A stretch of 64,000 nt of DNA from Clostridiales bacterium. Lineage in GTDB: Bacteria; Bacillota; Clostridia; Lachnospirales; JAQSXR01. The stretch spans positions 248,001-312,000 of the forward strand of contig JAQSXR010000003.1 of the NCBI GenBank assembly GCA_029256575.1, read 5' to 3'. Below, piece after piece: positions 32,021 to 41,728 of the stretch. The translations under genes and the position numbers were made by a program. The notes below the pieces were generated by a model. The model was not told where the DNA came from. It saw only the letters and a list, made by a program, of their open reading frames with translations, and did not search any database. Position 1 is the stretch's first letter. The number at the start of each line of letters is the position of its first letter.

Positions 32021-32623
32021 TTATGTTTTATTTTGTTCCACTTTTTCTAAATATATTTCTTTTAAATTCGACCTTGCTCTTGAAATCCTTGATTTAACTG
32101 TTCCTAGTGAACAATCCAATATATCTGCGATTTCATCATAAGAGTAACCCTTAATATCCCGCAAAGTTAATACAATCCGATGTTCTTCCTTTAATTTCTT
32201 AATCGAATCGATTAAATCTTGATTTCGCTCTTTTATTAATACTTGATCCTCTGGTGTCGGTGAAGTATCTTCAAATTGCTTCTGAACTTCTCCATCTCCA
32301 ACACTTACCATTTGATCAATATATTCAGTTTCTTTATTTTTTCGTTTTCTAATTTCGTCAATTGTTGTATTTACCGTAATTCTATGTATCCAAGTCGAAA
32401 ATTTAGCAGTGAAATTAAAAGTTGAAATTGATTGATATACTTTAATGAATACCTCTTGTGCAATATCATAGGCATCCTGTTCATTTCTTAGCATAGAAAA
32501 CGCGAGGTTAAAAACTAATTTTTCGTATTTGTATACTAATTTTTCAAAGGCATCCACATTTCCCTTTTGTGCTTTCTTAATTAAGTTATCTTCCAAATCT
32601 ATCACACCGTCAACTCCTTTCAC
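32021..32623 (-). CDS. ECF (SigW/RpoE-like) RNA polymerase sigma factor
   Basis: YDIAQEVFIKVYQSISTF region 2; YSYDEIADILDCSLGTVKSRISRARSNLKE region 4. Confidence 0.93.
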   Translation of the reverse strand: MKGVDGVIDLEDNLIKKAQKGNVDAFEKLVYKYEKLVFNLAFSMLRNEQDAYDIAQEVFIKVYQSISTFNFTAKFSTWIHRITVNTTIDEIRKRKNKETEYIDQMVSVGDGEVQKQFEDTSPTPEDQVLIKERNQDLIDSIKKLKEEHRIVLTLRDIKGYSYDEIADILDCSLGTVKSRISRARSNLKEIYLEKVEQNKT

Positions 32624-32734
32624 AGCATTTCCACTGTATTATATCAGTATAAGTACACTTTATCAAGCATTAATAAAATGGTGGAAAATTAGCTATTGAC
32701 AAATCTAGCTACCATATTATATAATCATTCTTGC

Positions 32735-32817
32735 GCAGGTGTGGCGGAATGGCAGACGCATCAGACTCAAAATCTGACGAGTTCACGCTCGTGTGGGTTC
32801 GAGTCCCACCACCTGCA
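32735..32817 (+). tRNA. tRNA-Leu (anticodon CAA)
   Basis: GCAGGTG/CACCTGC acceptor, TCAGA-CTCAAAA-TCTGA anticodon arm, long variable arm, GGTTCGAGTCC T arm. Confidence 0.93.
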
Positions 32818-32901
32818 TTAGTGTTTACAAGGGTTTCAGAATTTGTCGAGGATTCTGGGATTCTTATTTTTTTGTCATCTAAAAAATATCTAAAAAATGA
32901 A

Positions 32902-34044
32902 TTAATTCGCATTAACCTCTAATACACCTCCCATTCTATCAGCCATATTAACTTTTGCTTCATATTGCAAATGTGAATATATATTTGAAGTTGTACTAAT
33001 ATCGGAATGGCCAAGCCATTCTTGAATCTCTTTAAGTGAAAATCCTAGGTTGAGCAATATACTTGCTGATGAATGACGCAAATCATGAAATCGTATATGT
33101 GGCATATTATTAGCTTCTAGTATCGTCTTAAATGAATGAGATATATAATCAGGCTTGAAAGGTTTTCCATTCTCCCATTTACATACATAATCATTATCGA
33201 TATAGCTATTTCCATAGAATAACTTATTTTCACATTGTTCTTTTTTTAGTTTTTTTAGATAAATTTTCATTGAATTATCTAGCGGTAATGTTCTATAACT
33301 AGAACTTGTTTTAGTAGTCTCGTCCTCAAAACTTTTACCACCTACAGAAACAACTGTATTATTAATAACAATTTTATTTTCTTTAAAACAAATAGCACTC
33401 CATTTTAGTCCTAAAACCTCTGATCTCCTTAATCCATAATAACCTGATAATCTAATCACAGCTTTAATCGGATGTCCCTTTGATATATCAAACAGTTTAT
33501 TTAGTTGGCTCATATCAAAGTATTTAGCAATATACTTTTGCTTTTTAGGTAGAATGACATAATCAGACGGATTTTTATTAATTAACCCGCACATTACAGC
33601 GTAATCTAAAGCTTTGTGTATATTTGCATGTCGTTTAGATATTGTGTTGCCAGACATACCTTTTTCATTAAATAAGTGATTATAATATTCTTGTATTTGC
33701 ATATTATTAAGATCAAACAGTTTAATCCTTTTAGCCTTAAAATAAGGTACAATATCTCTCTCTATTACAACTGCATATGAATTATAAGTATTTTCTTTTA
33801 CAGATGGCTTCATAGATTTTAACCACGATATTATGAATTCTGAAAACAACATATCGTTTGTACCTAGCATATCTTTATCATCATACTTCTGCAAATATTC
33901 CTTTAATACCTCTGAAGCTTTCTTCTTGTTTCCCTTAACTTCAAGCCCAGTTGAAATCCACTTTGTTTTCCATTTACCATTTTCATCTTTAAAACTTAAA
34001 ACAATTGAATACTTCCCATTCTTTTCATGTAGACTTCCTGTCAT
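32902..34044 (-). CDS. Tyrosine-type phage integrase
   Basis: GYYGLRRSEVLGLKW, IRFHDLRHSSASILL, LGHSDISTTSNIYSH. Confidence 0.96.
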   Translation of the reverse strand: MTGSLHEKNGKYSIVLSFKDENGKWKTKWISTGLEVKGNKKKASEVLKEYLQKYDDKDMLGTNDMLFSEFIISWLKSMKPSVKENTYNSYAVVIERDIVPYFKAKRIKLFDLNNMQIQEYYNHLFNEKGMSGNTISKRHANIHKALDYAVMCGLINKNPSDYVILPKKQKYIAKYFDMSQLNKLFDISKGHPIKAVIRLSGYYGLRRSEVLGLKWSAICFKENKIVINNTVVSVGGKSFEDETTKTSSSYRTLPLDNSMKIYLKKLKKEQCENKLFYGNSYIDNDYVCKWENGKPFKPDYISHSFKTILEANNMPHIRFHDLRHSSASILLNLGFSLKEIQEWLGHSDISTTSNIYSHLQYEAKVNMADRMGGVLEVNAN

Positions 34045-34103
34045 ATTTACTCCCTTCTTGAGTCTACCGTCAAAATCTTACACCAATTATATCATAGGTA
34101 TAA

Positions 34104-34292
34104 CTATTCTGACAGGTACTCGATAACATATTTCTTCGGAATTCTATATTCTCTTCCTACCTTTATATTTTTAATATCTTGGTTTTTAAGTAATCTATAA
34201 ATCAATTTTATACTAACCCCTAACATCTTATGTAATTGATTAACATCTACTACATCTGGATATTCATTAAACATCTTTTCTATAACTCTCAC
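34104..34292 (-). CDS. Excisionase-like HTH protein
   Basis: VDVNQLHKMLGVSIKLIYRLLKNQDIKNIKVGREYRIPKKYVIEYL. Confidence 0.75.
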   Translation of the reverse strand: MRVIEKMFNEYPDVVDVNQLHKMLGVSIKLIYRLLKNQDIKNIKVGREYRIPKKYVIEYLSE

Positions 34293-34345
34293 CCTTGCCC
34301 TTCTATAATTAATAGTTTATAGTTCCCCTTGCAATCTTTATTGCA

Positions 34346-34384
34346 ATAAAAAAAGTAGAGCAACTTATCACCCTACTTTTCGCA
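34346..34384 (-). terminator. Rho-independent terminator
   Basis: Minus strand AAAAGTAG...CTACTTTTTTT. Confidence 0.6.
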
Positions 34385-34713
34385 ACTTTGTATTAATGTA
34401 ATTCCTTTGTGTATCAGTTTCTTCTATATAATAGTACCAATTTCCCATTTATCTTTTTTACAGTTTAATATATTATGATTAAATCGGAGGTGATCTTATC
34501 AGACTCAAACTAATCAAATACGTTTGTAAATATAAACAGTTTTACATTGGTCAAGATGAACGACTGAAAAATGTAACTTATCGTGATATTTTTCGACTCA
34601 GAAAATATGAATTAAAAGAAGTAATCCATGAAATTATGATTCATAATAATTACCCTAATTAATTTAATACGTTTCAATATTTTTATGTAGTTCTTTAATC
34701 TGTTACTTAGGTT

Positions 34714-35121
34714 TTATTCACCATTATCATCATTATTAATTTGAATTAGAATATCTCTTAGTTTTTTAGGAACTTTGAGACCTAGATTTATAGCATTTTC
34801 TAGTATACTTATACCTTCATTTGAACAATAAAATAATATAGTTGCTGTTCTTACTGCACTACCAGTACCTAAAATATTTACATCAATTATATTCGCTATT
34901 GCAACTAAGATAAATATGAATACTTTTTTGCTAATTCCAATGAATCCTATTTCGCTCGATAATTCTTTACGAGCTATTGCAACTAAAACACCTGTAACAT
35001 AATCTAAAATTACAAATGCTAGTAATGCCCACAATAATCCATCAAAACCACCTAAAATATATCCTAACGCTCCACCTATTGCTACTGCTCCACCTTGTAG
35101 TAGCTTAATTATTTTATCCAT
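34714..35121 (-). CDS. Phage holin family protein
   Basis: ALGYILGGFDGLLWALLAFVILDYVTGVLVAI...SSEIGFIGISKKVFI. Confidence 0.9.
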   Translation of the reverse strand: MDKIIKLLQGGAVAIGGALGYILGGFDGLLWALLAFVILDYVTGVLVAIARKELSSEIGFIGISKKVFIFILVAIANIIDVNILGTGSAVRTATILFYCSNEGISILENAINLGLKVPKKLRDILIQINNDDNGE

Positions 35122-35140
35122 TTTTACCCTTCTTTCTTAA

Positions 35141-35167
35141 TCAAAAAAGGACACCATTTAGATGTCC
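35141..35167 (-). terminator. Rho-independent terminator
   Basis: Minus strand AAGGACA-N9-TGTCCTTTTTT. Confidence 0.75.
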
Positions 35168-35350
35168 TTGATTTTATTTACTCCATTATTAAATTTTTCT
35201 TTATTATACAGCCTTATATAAGCCATTAATATTTTTTACCCTACACATAATACCTAAAGCACATAAAAACACCTCTGACGGTTTGCTACAAGGCGTATAA
35301 ACTGCGTTAATCACTCAAAATTCCACTTCACATGAAACACAGATTTGATG

Positions 35351-35488
35351 TTATAATATAGCTTCTTCTTGTGATGCTAGATATTCTGCAACAGGAATAA
35401 TATATTGTTCAGGTAGGCTTTCTAGTGTTCTTTTTTCATTCTTAACTAATACTGCATATACTTTAATCATATAAGCTTTAACTTCCAT
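35351..35488 (-). CDS. Small XkdX/CD1375-like phage protein (45 aa)
   Basis: MEVKAYMIKVYAVLVKNEKRTLESLPEQYIVPVAEYLASQEEAIL; too short for ORF track. Confidence 0.65.
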   Translation of the reverse strand: MEVKAYMIKVYAVLVKNEKRTLESLPEQYIIPVAEYLASQEEAIL

Positions 35489-35491
35489 ATT

Positions 35492-35758
35492 CTATACACC
35501 TCCCTCTGATATACTTGCAATAGCTTCTAATGCCACAGTTACCATTTCTTCATTCGCTATCATTTGCTCTCTTAATATTTCAATCTCAGTTTTTGGGATT
35601 GGTGCAAAGAGAGGAGTGTTTGATGTTAAGTCAACTCCATTAAATTGTTGTCCTATTGGTATTTCAAACTCGATTGTTTTTAACTCACCAACTGGAACTT
35701 GTACATCTCCAGTAGCTTGAAAAAATATCTTTCCTTCTGAATCGTAAATCACTATCAT
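35492..35758 (-). CDS. Phage hypothetical protein
   Basis: 88 aa ORF in the prophage operon. Confidence 0.6.
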   Translation of the reverse strand: MIVIYDSEGKIFFQATGDVQVPVGELKTIEFEIPIGQQFNGVDLTSNTPLFAPIPKTEIEILREQMIANEEMVTVALEAIASISEGGV

Positions 35759-35793
35759 AATTTATCTCCTCCTAATATATTTTTATGGTGGTA

Positions 35794-38700
35794 TTACTCA
35801 AATGCAGTCCAAGTATATTGTATAAAGTCTGTGTTTACAGGAATTATAAACGAATTATTAAACATACCTATTATACCTTGATTTTGATTATATTCAATCT
35901 TAATTGGACGGTTTACACCAGTGTTATCATTAAATGCAAAAGATACATAAGTACTATATGTGTCTGCTACACAAAAGTTGTAATCTGTACCACCTGCAAC
36001 GTATACGTGTACTGCACTTGGAGTAAAGCTTAGTCCAGTTACGGTTAATATCCCAACTTCATAGAGATCTGTCGAATCTGCAACACTAAGATAGGTTAAG
36101 CCTCCTGACGTAGTTGTACCACTTGCTGACATTTTTCCCGTTATAGGGATTTCTCCTATCTTTGTTGCTAACGTTGCAAACGTATCGGAACTTGATGCTG
36201 TTACTCCCTTGGCAGTAATGGCATTTGCAACATTCGTTTTTCCATTACTGGCATATTGAAAAGTTTCGGTAAGGGCTGATACTAAATCTGTTTTATTTGT
36301 TGTAGGCAACAATGTGAGTGAACCAATTGAAGCACCAATTTCAACTAAATTATCCGTTGTAAACTCATTTAGCCTATTTACTTCATCATCTAAAACATTG
36401 ATTGCTTTTGTGTTTCCATTTACTACTGCACGTAAATTTTGAGGATAACTTATATTTGTTACTGGTGTTAAATCTGTTGATTCAACTATGATAGTTCCAT
36501 TTGGCTCTGATACTAGGTTATAACCATTGTGTTGTGTGATTATTGGATTTGCTAGTTGATACCATATTTTAGTACCTGTTAGAGCAGTTTGAGCAGCTGC
36601 TAAAGTTGCGTAAGTTCCTTTAGCGAATATTAAATACAGTACACTACTACTTGTTGACCAAGTACCAATTCTTGAACTAACATCACCGGTATCTCCGGAT
36701 TGAGATGGAAATTTAGGTATATAAAGTGTACCAAGAGTTGTATACCCCCAAGGACTAGCATCGGCAAATTTGTTAATTGTTACATAGTCGAAATTAGCAA
36801 GTGCCGAATTTAATGATACTATTTCACTTGCTTGCAATGCGTACTCTTTAATATTTTGTGTTTTAATACCACTCGAATTATCAAATGTATCTTTTATTCC
36901 ATTAGGTAGGCTGTTTCCAATTGGTGGGGTAGTGGCTACTGTTTCTGTGTAAGGTTCATAGACTGTTGCTACTGTTCCAAGTTCAAACTGTGTAGTGGCT
37001 AATGTAGCACCAATTGTTTTATGAACATTTAATCTAATATATTTACAGTTATTTGGGGTATTTAGTTGGTATACACCATTTGTTGATACAGATATACAGT
37101 TTTTATTTTTATCATAAAAGCACACATAATGATAATTATTTTTATAATAATTAGTGTTTGGTTTTACCTCTATAAATTGGCTAACATCAAAAGAATTATC
37201 TGTACTAACTAATTCTTCTCCAATTGACGATACATAATATCCTAGTTTTGCTGTATTTCTATCAAACAAGTTCTTCCCTATACTCTTTACCGTAGTTGCT
37301 CCTACTGATTTAGTACCATCAAACCAATTCTCATATATTTTATCGCATTGTTCAAGGGTAGGTTCTTTTCCTGCTCCATAGGTTGCTGTGAGGTCTATAA
37401 CGCTTACATAATCTAAATAAAACTTAGTCCATGCAGAACTACGATTATCTTGTACTTTTATCAATAGATTTGTAGCATTTACATCTATTGTCCTAATTGC
37501 ACTCAATCTTTCAAAATTACTTGAACCAGAATGTGGTGCAACGGTTTGGTTAATACCATCATTTAGATATATGGCTACATATGGACTATCAGCTTTAAGT
37601 AAACCACAAAAGTATAACTTATGAGTCTTATAGTTTGAATAATTAGGGATGTTTTTTCCAATTGTCCCATATTGCACAGTTGAAGTTTTTTCAGCTATAC
37701 CATTGACTATAGCATTAACACCATCCCATCCAGTAGTACCATTAGCAAAGTTACCATTCGTCACAAGGTTATTATCTGTTCTTCCCTTTAGTAATACCTC
37801 CATATTACCCTCATTAGCTGTATTAGGTAGTGAAATCACACTGCCTTGATAATCGGTAGGGATTGACATATTTTCAACATCAATACGATTACTAATTGCA
37901 TCCGCATAAGCGAATACATCTTGTGCTTTGTTCTGTGGATCGTAGACATTTTTAAACATATCTCCACCAGCACCGTCTGAACCCTTTAAAGCAATTAAAG
38001 CCCAGAAAGAACTATTAGTAGGCAAATTCCCTGTGCTATTAACTGCACATTGATATGTACTTCCCAAATAAGAAACTTTATTTCCTGCTACATATGCTTT
38101 AGTATTGTTATATGCCTCCATTACTTTATAAGCATTATAATAATTCTGTCGAGTTGTTTCTTGGCTAGTTCTAGTATTTTCCTGTGTGTTTCTTGTGCCT
38201 TCGTTTGTAGCTCTAGCCTGTTCTGCGGTTATACGATTAGTCTCGGCGGTACCACGATTGGTTTCATTTGTATTACGAGTATTTTCATTTGTATTTCTTG
38301 TATTTTCGGCAGTAACTCTTGCCGTTTCAGCATTTACTCGCCCTGTTTCGTTAGTTTTTCGAGTGTTTTCTTGTGTATTTCTCGTATTTTCGGCAGTAAC
38401 TCTTAGTGCTTCGGCATTATTTGAAGCTGTGGTTGCCGTATTTGCATTATTTGCAGCAATATTCGCACTATTAGTTGCATCATTTGCATCGGCAATAGCA
38501 TCACCAGCACTAGCAATTAAACTTGTCAATATATTAACTTCATCTGTACTCATAATTGTTTCATCAAGTAAAGCTGATTTATCAATTTGCATCCTAAATT
38601 TAGGGGAAGAAATCGCTTTTGTTTCAGTAGCAGACTTTGCTAATCTAAATTCTGCATCAAAATTACCTGCGACAATAGTAGTTTGTAATGTGATTTTATA

Positions 38701-38961
38701 AACTATTTTATTATCAATAATTTGACAAGCGTTATCTATACCTCTTCCGTCAGGTTTTGTACAGGCAAAAGTTGCAACATATCCCTCAGGTATAATAAAT
38801 TCTTGACCGTCTTTAAAAACCGTTCCCACAATCCAACGAACATTTTCGTCATATTGCTTAGAATAGACTGTGGAAAATTGTTTCAGACCATGAAAGTCTA
38901 TATCTATGTAGTGAGGATCATCTTCTAAATCCCAAACTATTTTATTATTAACTATTTGCAT
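35794..38961 (-). CDS. BppU-like phage baseplate/receptor-binding protein with coiled-coil repeat
   Basis: N-terminal HYIDIDFHGLKQFSTVYSKQYDENVRWIVGTVFKDGQEFIIPEG; heptad-like repeats; C-terminal binding-type domains. Confidence 0.75.
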   Translation of the reverse strand: MQIVNNKIVWDLEDDPHYIDIDFHGLKQFSTVYSKQYDENVRWIVGTVFKDGQEFIIPEGYVATFACTKPDGRGIDNACQIIDNKIVYKITLQTTIVAGNFDAEFRLAKSATETKAISSPKFRMQIDKSALLDETIMSTDEVNILTSLIASAGDAIADANDATNSANIAANNANTATTASNNAEALRVTAENTRNTQENTRKTNETGRVNAETARVTAENTRNTNENTRNTNETNRGTAETNRITAEQARATNEGTRNTQENTRTSQETTRQNYYNAYKVMEAYNNTKAYVAGNKVSYLGSTYQCAVNSTGNLPTNSSFWALIALKGSDGAGGDMFKNVYDPQNKAQDVFAYADAISNRIDVENMSIPTDYQGSVISLPNTANEGNMEVLLKGRTDNNLVTNGNFANGTTGWDGVNAIVNGIAEKTSTVQYGTIGKNIPNYSNYKTHKLYFCGLLKADSPYVAIYLNDGINQTVAPHSGSSNFERLSAIRTIDVNATNLLIKVQDNRSSAWTKFYLDYVSVIDLTATYGAGKEPTLEQCDKIYENWFDGTKSVGATTVKSIGKNLFDRNTAKLGYYVSSIGEELVSTDNSFDVSQFIEVKPNTNYYKNNYHYVCFYDKNKNCISVSTNGVYQLNTPNNCKYIRLNVHKTIGATLATTQFELGTVATVYEPYTETVATTPPIGNSLPNGIKDTFDNSSGIKTQNIKEYALQASEIVSLNSALANFDYVTINKFADASPWGYTTLGTLYIPKFPSQSGDTGDVSSRIGTWSTSSSVLYLIFAKGTYATLAAAQTALTGTKIWYQLANPIITQHNGYNLVSEPNGTIIVESTDLTPVTNISYPQNLRAVVNGNTKAINVLDDEVNRLNEFTTDNLVEIGASIGSLTLLPTTNKTDLVSALTETFQYASNGKTNVANAITAKGVTASSSDTFATLATKIGEIPITGKMSASGTTTSGGLTYLSVADSTDLYEVGILTVTGLSFTPSAVHVYVAGGTDYNFCVADTYSTYVSFAFNDNTGVNRPIKIEYNQNQGIIGMFNNSFIIPVNTDFIQYTWTAFE
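38150..38412 (-). repeat. 21-bp periodic coding repeat (7-aa ENTRNT-like units) in the baseplate gene
   Basis: RVTAENTRNTQENTRKTNETGRVNAETARVTAENTRNTNENTRNTNETNRGTAETNR... Confidence 0.85.
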
Positions 38962-39033
38962 ATTTTGTCACTTCCTTTCTTAAAATATCAAAAAAGCACC
39001 CAATTATTTCCAATTTAGGCACTTCGCATCAAA

Positions 39034-39279
39034 TTACTCTTTTATGTTATTTTTAGGCTCTTTAGAGGTTGATTTATCAACGTTTGCAGCCACTAATTTT
39101 TCAAATTCTTGATTTTCTTGCTGCAATACTTGTAATTTAAGATTATTGGCTTGCATTGTCAATTCTTGCAATATAAATGCGATTGTAGTAGCTGGAAGTT
39201 TTGCCTCATTAATTAGTGTCGCTAATTTTATCTTTAATTCCTCAACTTGAGTATTAAATCCTTTTTGTATTTCTGCCAT
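39034..39279 (-). CDS. Phage hypothetical coiled-coil protein
   Basis: 81 aa ORF with RBS context. Confidence 0.6.
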   Translation of the reverse strand: MAEIQKGFNTQVEELKIKLATLINEAKLPATTIAFILQELTMQANNLKLQVLQQENQEFEKLVAANVDKSTSKEPKNNIKE

Positions 39280-39302
39280 ATGTAATATCTCTCCTTGTAT
39301 TC

Positions 39303-40619
39303 TTATTTTATGAATTGGATTATGTTTGATTGTTTTGTGTATATGTTTTTCTTAAACTTCTCAGTATTTATTGAACCAATTGAGCCACCGTCCATCATAA
39401 CAGCATTAACTAAACCTAATGATTTACATAGTTTATTTACTTCTGAAGCAGATTTATTATCAACATAGATTCCATGCACTAATCCATCTTTATCAACTCC
39501 AATTACAGCGTGAGATGTTTTTCTCAATACATCTGAAAAATCATATGGCTTGCCTTGAAACACGATGCCACTCTTAAATCCTTCAGCACTTGGATTGTAT
39601 TTATCAAGCAAGCTTACTCCACCAATTGCAAATATGTAAGGTTTTTTAATCTCATTTAAACCTTTAATTCTAAGAGTATCAAAAGTTCCATCTTTGTAAG
39701 CAACTAATACACCCTCTGGAAAACCGCACCATTGATGGCAAGCCCATTCATTTATCTTTCTTAACTTACCATAACTCTCAATTGCCATTATACTTGCAAC
39801 TTTACCTGTAGCACGATTAAAAAATGTACCATTGAGACAATTAATAAACCATCCTGTAGATTTTTCACATTTCAAATCAGCCATAACTATATGCTCACTA
39901 ATCATTACACAATCACCATTGCCTAACTCTTTTATGATTGGATATTCAACTACCGTTTCAACAGGCTTAACAGGTTTAGGATTTGGAACAGTAGGAGCAA
40001 TAGCAGAAGCAATATTAGGTATCTTTATTTTCTGTCCTACGCTAATTGAGGAAGGTGATTTGATATTATTATATTGTGCTAATTTTATGTATGTAGTTTT
40101 ATATTTTGCAGCTATTTTAGAAAGTGTATCACCTCTAACAACTGTATAAGTTATTTCTGCCATATTTGTTTCCTCCGATTTTTCTTCGCTTATTACATAA
40201 TCATATATTCCACGTAAATTTGGGATTTGTTTTAAAATATTAGTAGGATCTAAACTTGTACCTTTTGTGTTACGAATTTCAAAATGAGTATGTTTTCCTG
40301 TGCTTAATCCAGTTGAGCCAGAAATTCCGAGTATATCACCAGTTTTTATTTTTTGTCCTACTTGTACTTTTCTGCTTGCCATGTGACAATAGTAATATTT
40401 CAATCCATCAGAACCGTCGACTCTAACATAATTTCCCCATTGCCAAGTGTTATTCCCTGAAGATTTTGGAATGATAGTAGAAACACCAACCGTTCCATCC
40501 GTAAAACTAATTACATTGTCATTATCTTGATAGACTATATCTATTCCTTTATGAAATTGATTTTCTCCAAAGATAAATCTATTCCCATATGGAGAAGATA
40601 TTTTATATTTAAAAGTCAT
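39303..40619 (-). CDS. Endolysin: M23 peptidase + LysM + phosphodiester glycosidase (NAGPA)-like domain
   Basis: FHKGIDI...YYYCHMASRKVQVGQKIKTGDILGISGSTGLSTGKHTHFEI; YTVVRGDTLSKIAAKYKTTY; LNGTFFNRATG...HAVIGVDKDG...VNAVMMDGGSIGSI. Confidence 0.85.
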   Translation of the reverse strand: MTFKYKISSPYGNRFIFGENQFHKGIDIVYQDNDNVISFTDGTVGVSTIIPKSSGNNTWQWGNYVRVDGSDGLKYYYCHMASRKVQVGQKIKTGDILGISGSTGLSTGKHTHFEIRNTKGTSLDPTNILKQIPNLRGIYDYVISEEKSEETNMAEITYTVVRGDTLSKIAAKYKTTYIKLAQYNNIKSPSSISVGQKIKIPNIASAIAPTVPNPKPVKPVETVVEYPIIKELGNGDCVMISEHIVMADLKCEKSTGWFINCLNGTFFNRATGKVASIMAIESYGKLRKINEWACHQWCGFPEGVLVAYKDGTFDTLRIKGLNEIKKPYIFAIGGVSLLDKYNPSAEGFKSGIVFQGKPYDFSDVLRKTSHAVIGVDKDGLVHGIYVDNKSASEVNKLCKSLGLVNAVMMDGGSIGSINTEKFKKNIYTKQSNIIQFIK

Positions 40620-40644
40620 ATGTAACCGTCCTTTCTATGTAATA

Positions 40645-41286
40645 TTATGTTACATTATTTAATGCTGTTGCTAGGTTGGTAAAATACCAAGCCTTAATAT
40701 CATCATCTGTTTGAACATTTCTACAGTCACTCGATACACCTAATGTGCTTGATATTTCATATATTGCGTTAGCACATTGGCGAAATATGAAAGCATAAAA
40801 ATCCATACCAGTATAAACAGATGTAAAACCATAAGCTGCTAAACCTTTGTATATCCTAAATTCATTTATTTTATCTTGAAAATAAGTCCACTCAATAGCA
40901 GACACATTAAAATCTTCACCACTAACCTTTGCAAAATACCAGTTAAAACTAGATGGTCTTTGAGTAGGATCAACGTGAGTTATCGTGTAACTGCCTGCTG
41001 TATAGTAATAGTAGTTGGTTGCTCTTGTAAAACCATAAAACGTATATGTACCATTTGCGGTTATAGTAAAAGTTCCACTTACAGATGTTGATGTGCCTGT
41101 GGAAGTAGCAGAAGTTGAGCTTGTTTTTGAACCTGTTAAATTAGCAGTATTGTTAGAGAATGACGCATCTGTTATACCTGCTTCTAAATAGTTGGTTGTT
41201 TTAAATGGCAAACTTAATCCTGATATTGTCCATTGATATGTATTGCCACTTATTAAACTAATTGATAAACTTGCCATGTTAATCAC
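40645..41286 (-). CDS. Phage hypothetical (tail/baseplate region)
   Basis: 213 aa ORF in the tail module. Confidence 0.55.
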   Translation of the reverse strand: MINMASLSISLISGNTYQWTISGLSLPFKTTNYLEAGITDASFSNNTANLTGSKTSSTSATSTGTSTSVSGTFTITANGTYTFYGFTRATNYYYYTAGSYTITHVDPTQRPSSFNWYFAKVSGEDFNVSAIEWTYFQDKINEFRIYKGLAAYGFTSVYTGMDFYAFIFRQCANAIYEISSTLGVSSDCRNVQTDDDIKAWYFTNLATALNNVT

Positions 41287-41304
41287 CTACCTTTATTTTT
41301 GGGC

Positions 41305-41340
41305 ATTAAAAAAGCACCCTTGAATAGAAGAGTGCTTGGT
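41305..41340 (-). terminator. Rho-independent terminator
   Basis: Minus strand AGCACTC-N9-AAGGGTGCTTTTTT. Confidence 0.85.
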
Positions 41341-41393
41341 TGTTGTTTTATATTGAGTTGTTAGTATTAAAAAAGTATTTGAATATAGAACAA

Positions 41394-41475
41394 TAGCACC
41401 CCCTATTACTAGGAATGCTACGTTCTCCGTATGGCACAACACAAACCTTAACGTGCTAGTTTGTGAGACCAAGAT
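41394..41475 (-). ncRNA. Candidate structured RNA C downstream of DUF3800
   Basis: CACAAAC/GTTTGTG stem; loop ACGTT pairs with downstream AACGT; then 11-bp hairpin TAGCATTCCTA-GTAA-TAGGGGGTGCTA with GNRA loop. Confidence 0.6.
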
Positions 41476-41579
41476 AAATATAATGAGTCTTTTTTTGAAA
41501 CATATTGTTTCGTTAGATACACTATATCATAATGAGGGGTTATTATAGTAAGTGCTATAAAGATATGTATATTTACATA

Positions 41580-41612
41580 ACAAAAGCCCACATATTAAGT
41601 GAGCTAATTTTT
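41580..41612 (-). terminator. Rho-independent terminator after candidate RNA A
   Basis: Minus strand AGCTCAC-TTAATAT-GTGGGCTTTTGTT. Confidence 0.75.
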
Positions 41613-41652
41613 GTATAGTTTTAATATAATTCAAAAATTAATATAATTAATT

Positions 41653-41722
41653 GCCCAAGCACGATGACAATACATGTCACTTACCTAGATAATGGCGTGT
41701 AATCAGGACTTACTGTTAACTT
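41653..41722 (-). ncRNA. Candidate structured RNA A
   Basis: Sequence-related to B (TCCTgATtA...ATTaTCTaGGTAAG...ATGT.TT..GTCATcGT); CACG loop / CGTG pseudoknot; TGACA/TGTCA hairpin. Confidence 0.6.
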
Positions 41723-41728
41723 AAATTA

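Noticed and set aside
32709-32912. ORFs 32709-32912 (-) and 32731-32922 (+)
   Set aside because: They overlie the tRNA-Leu gene; spurious translation.
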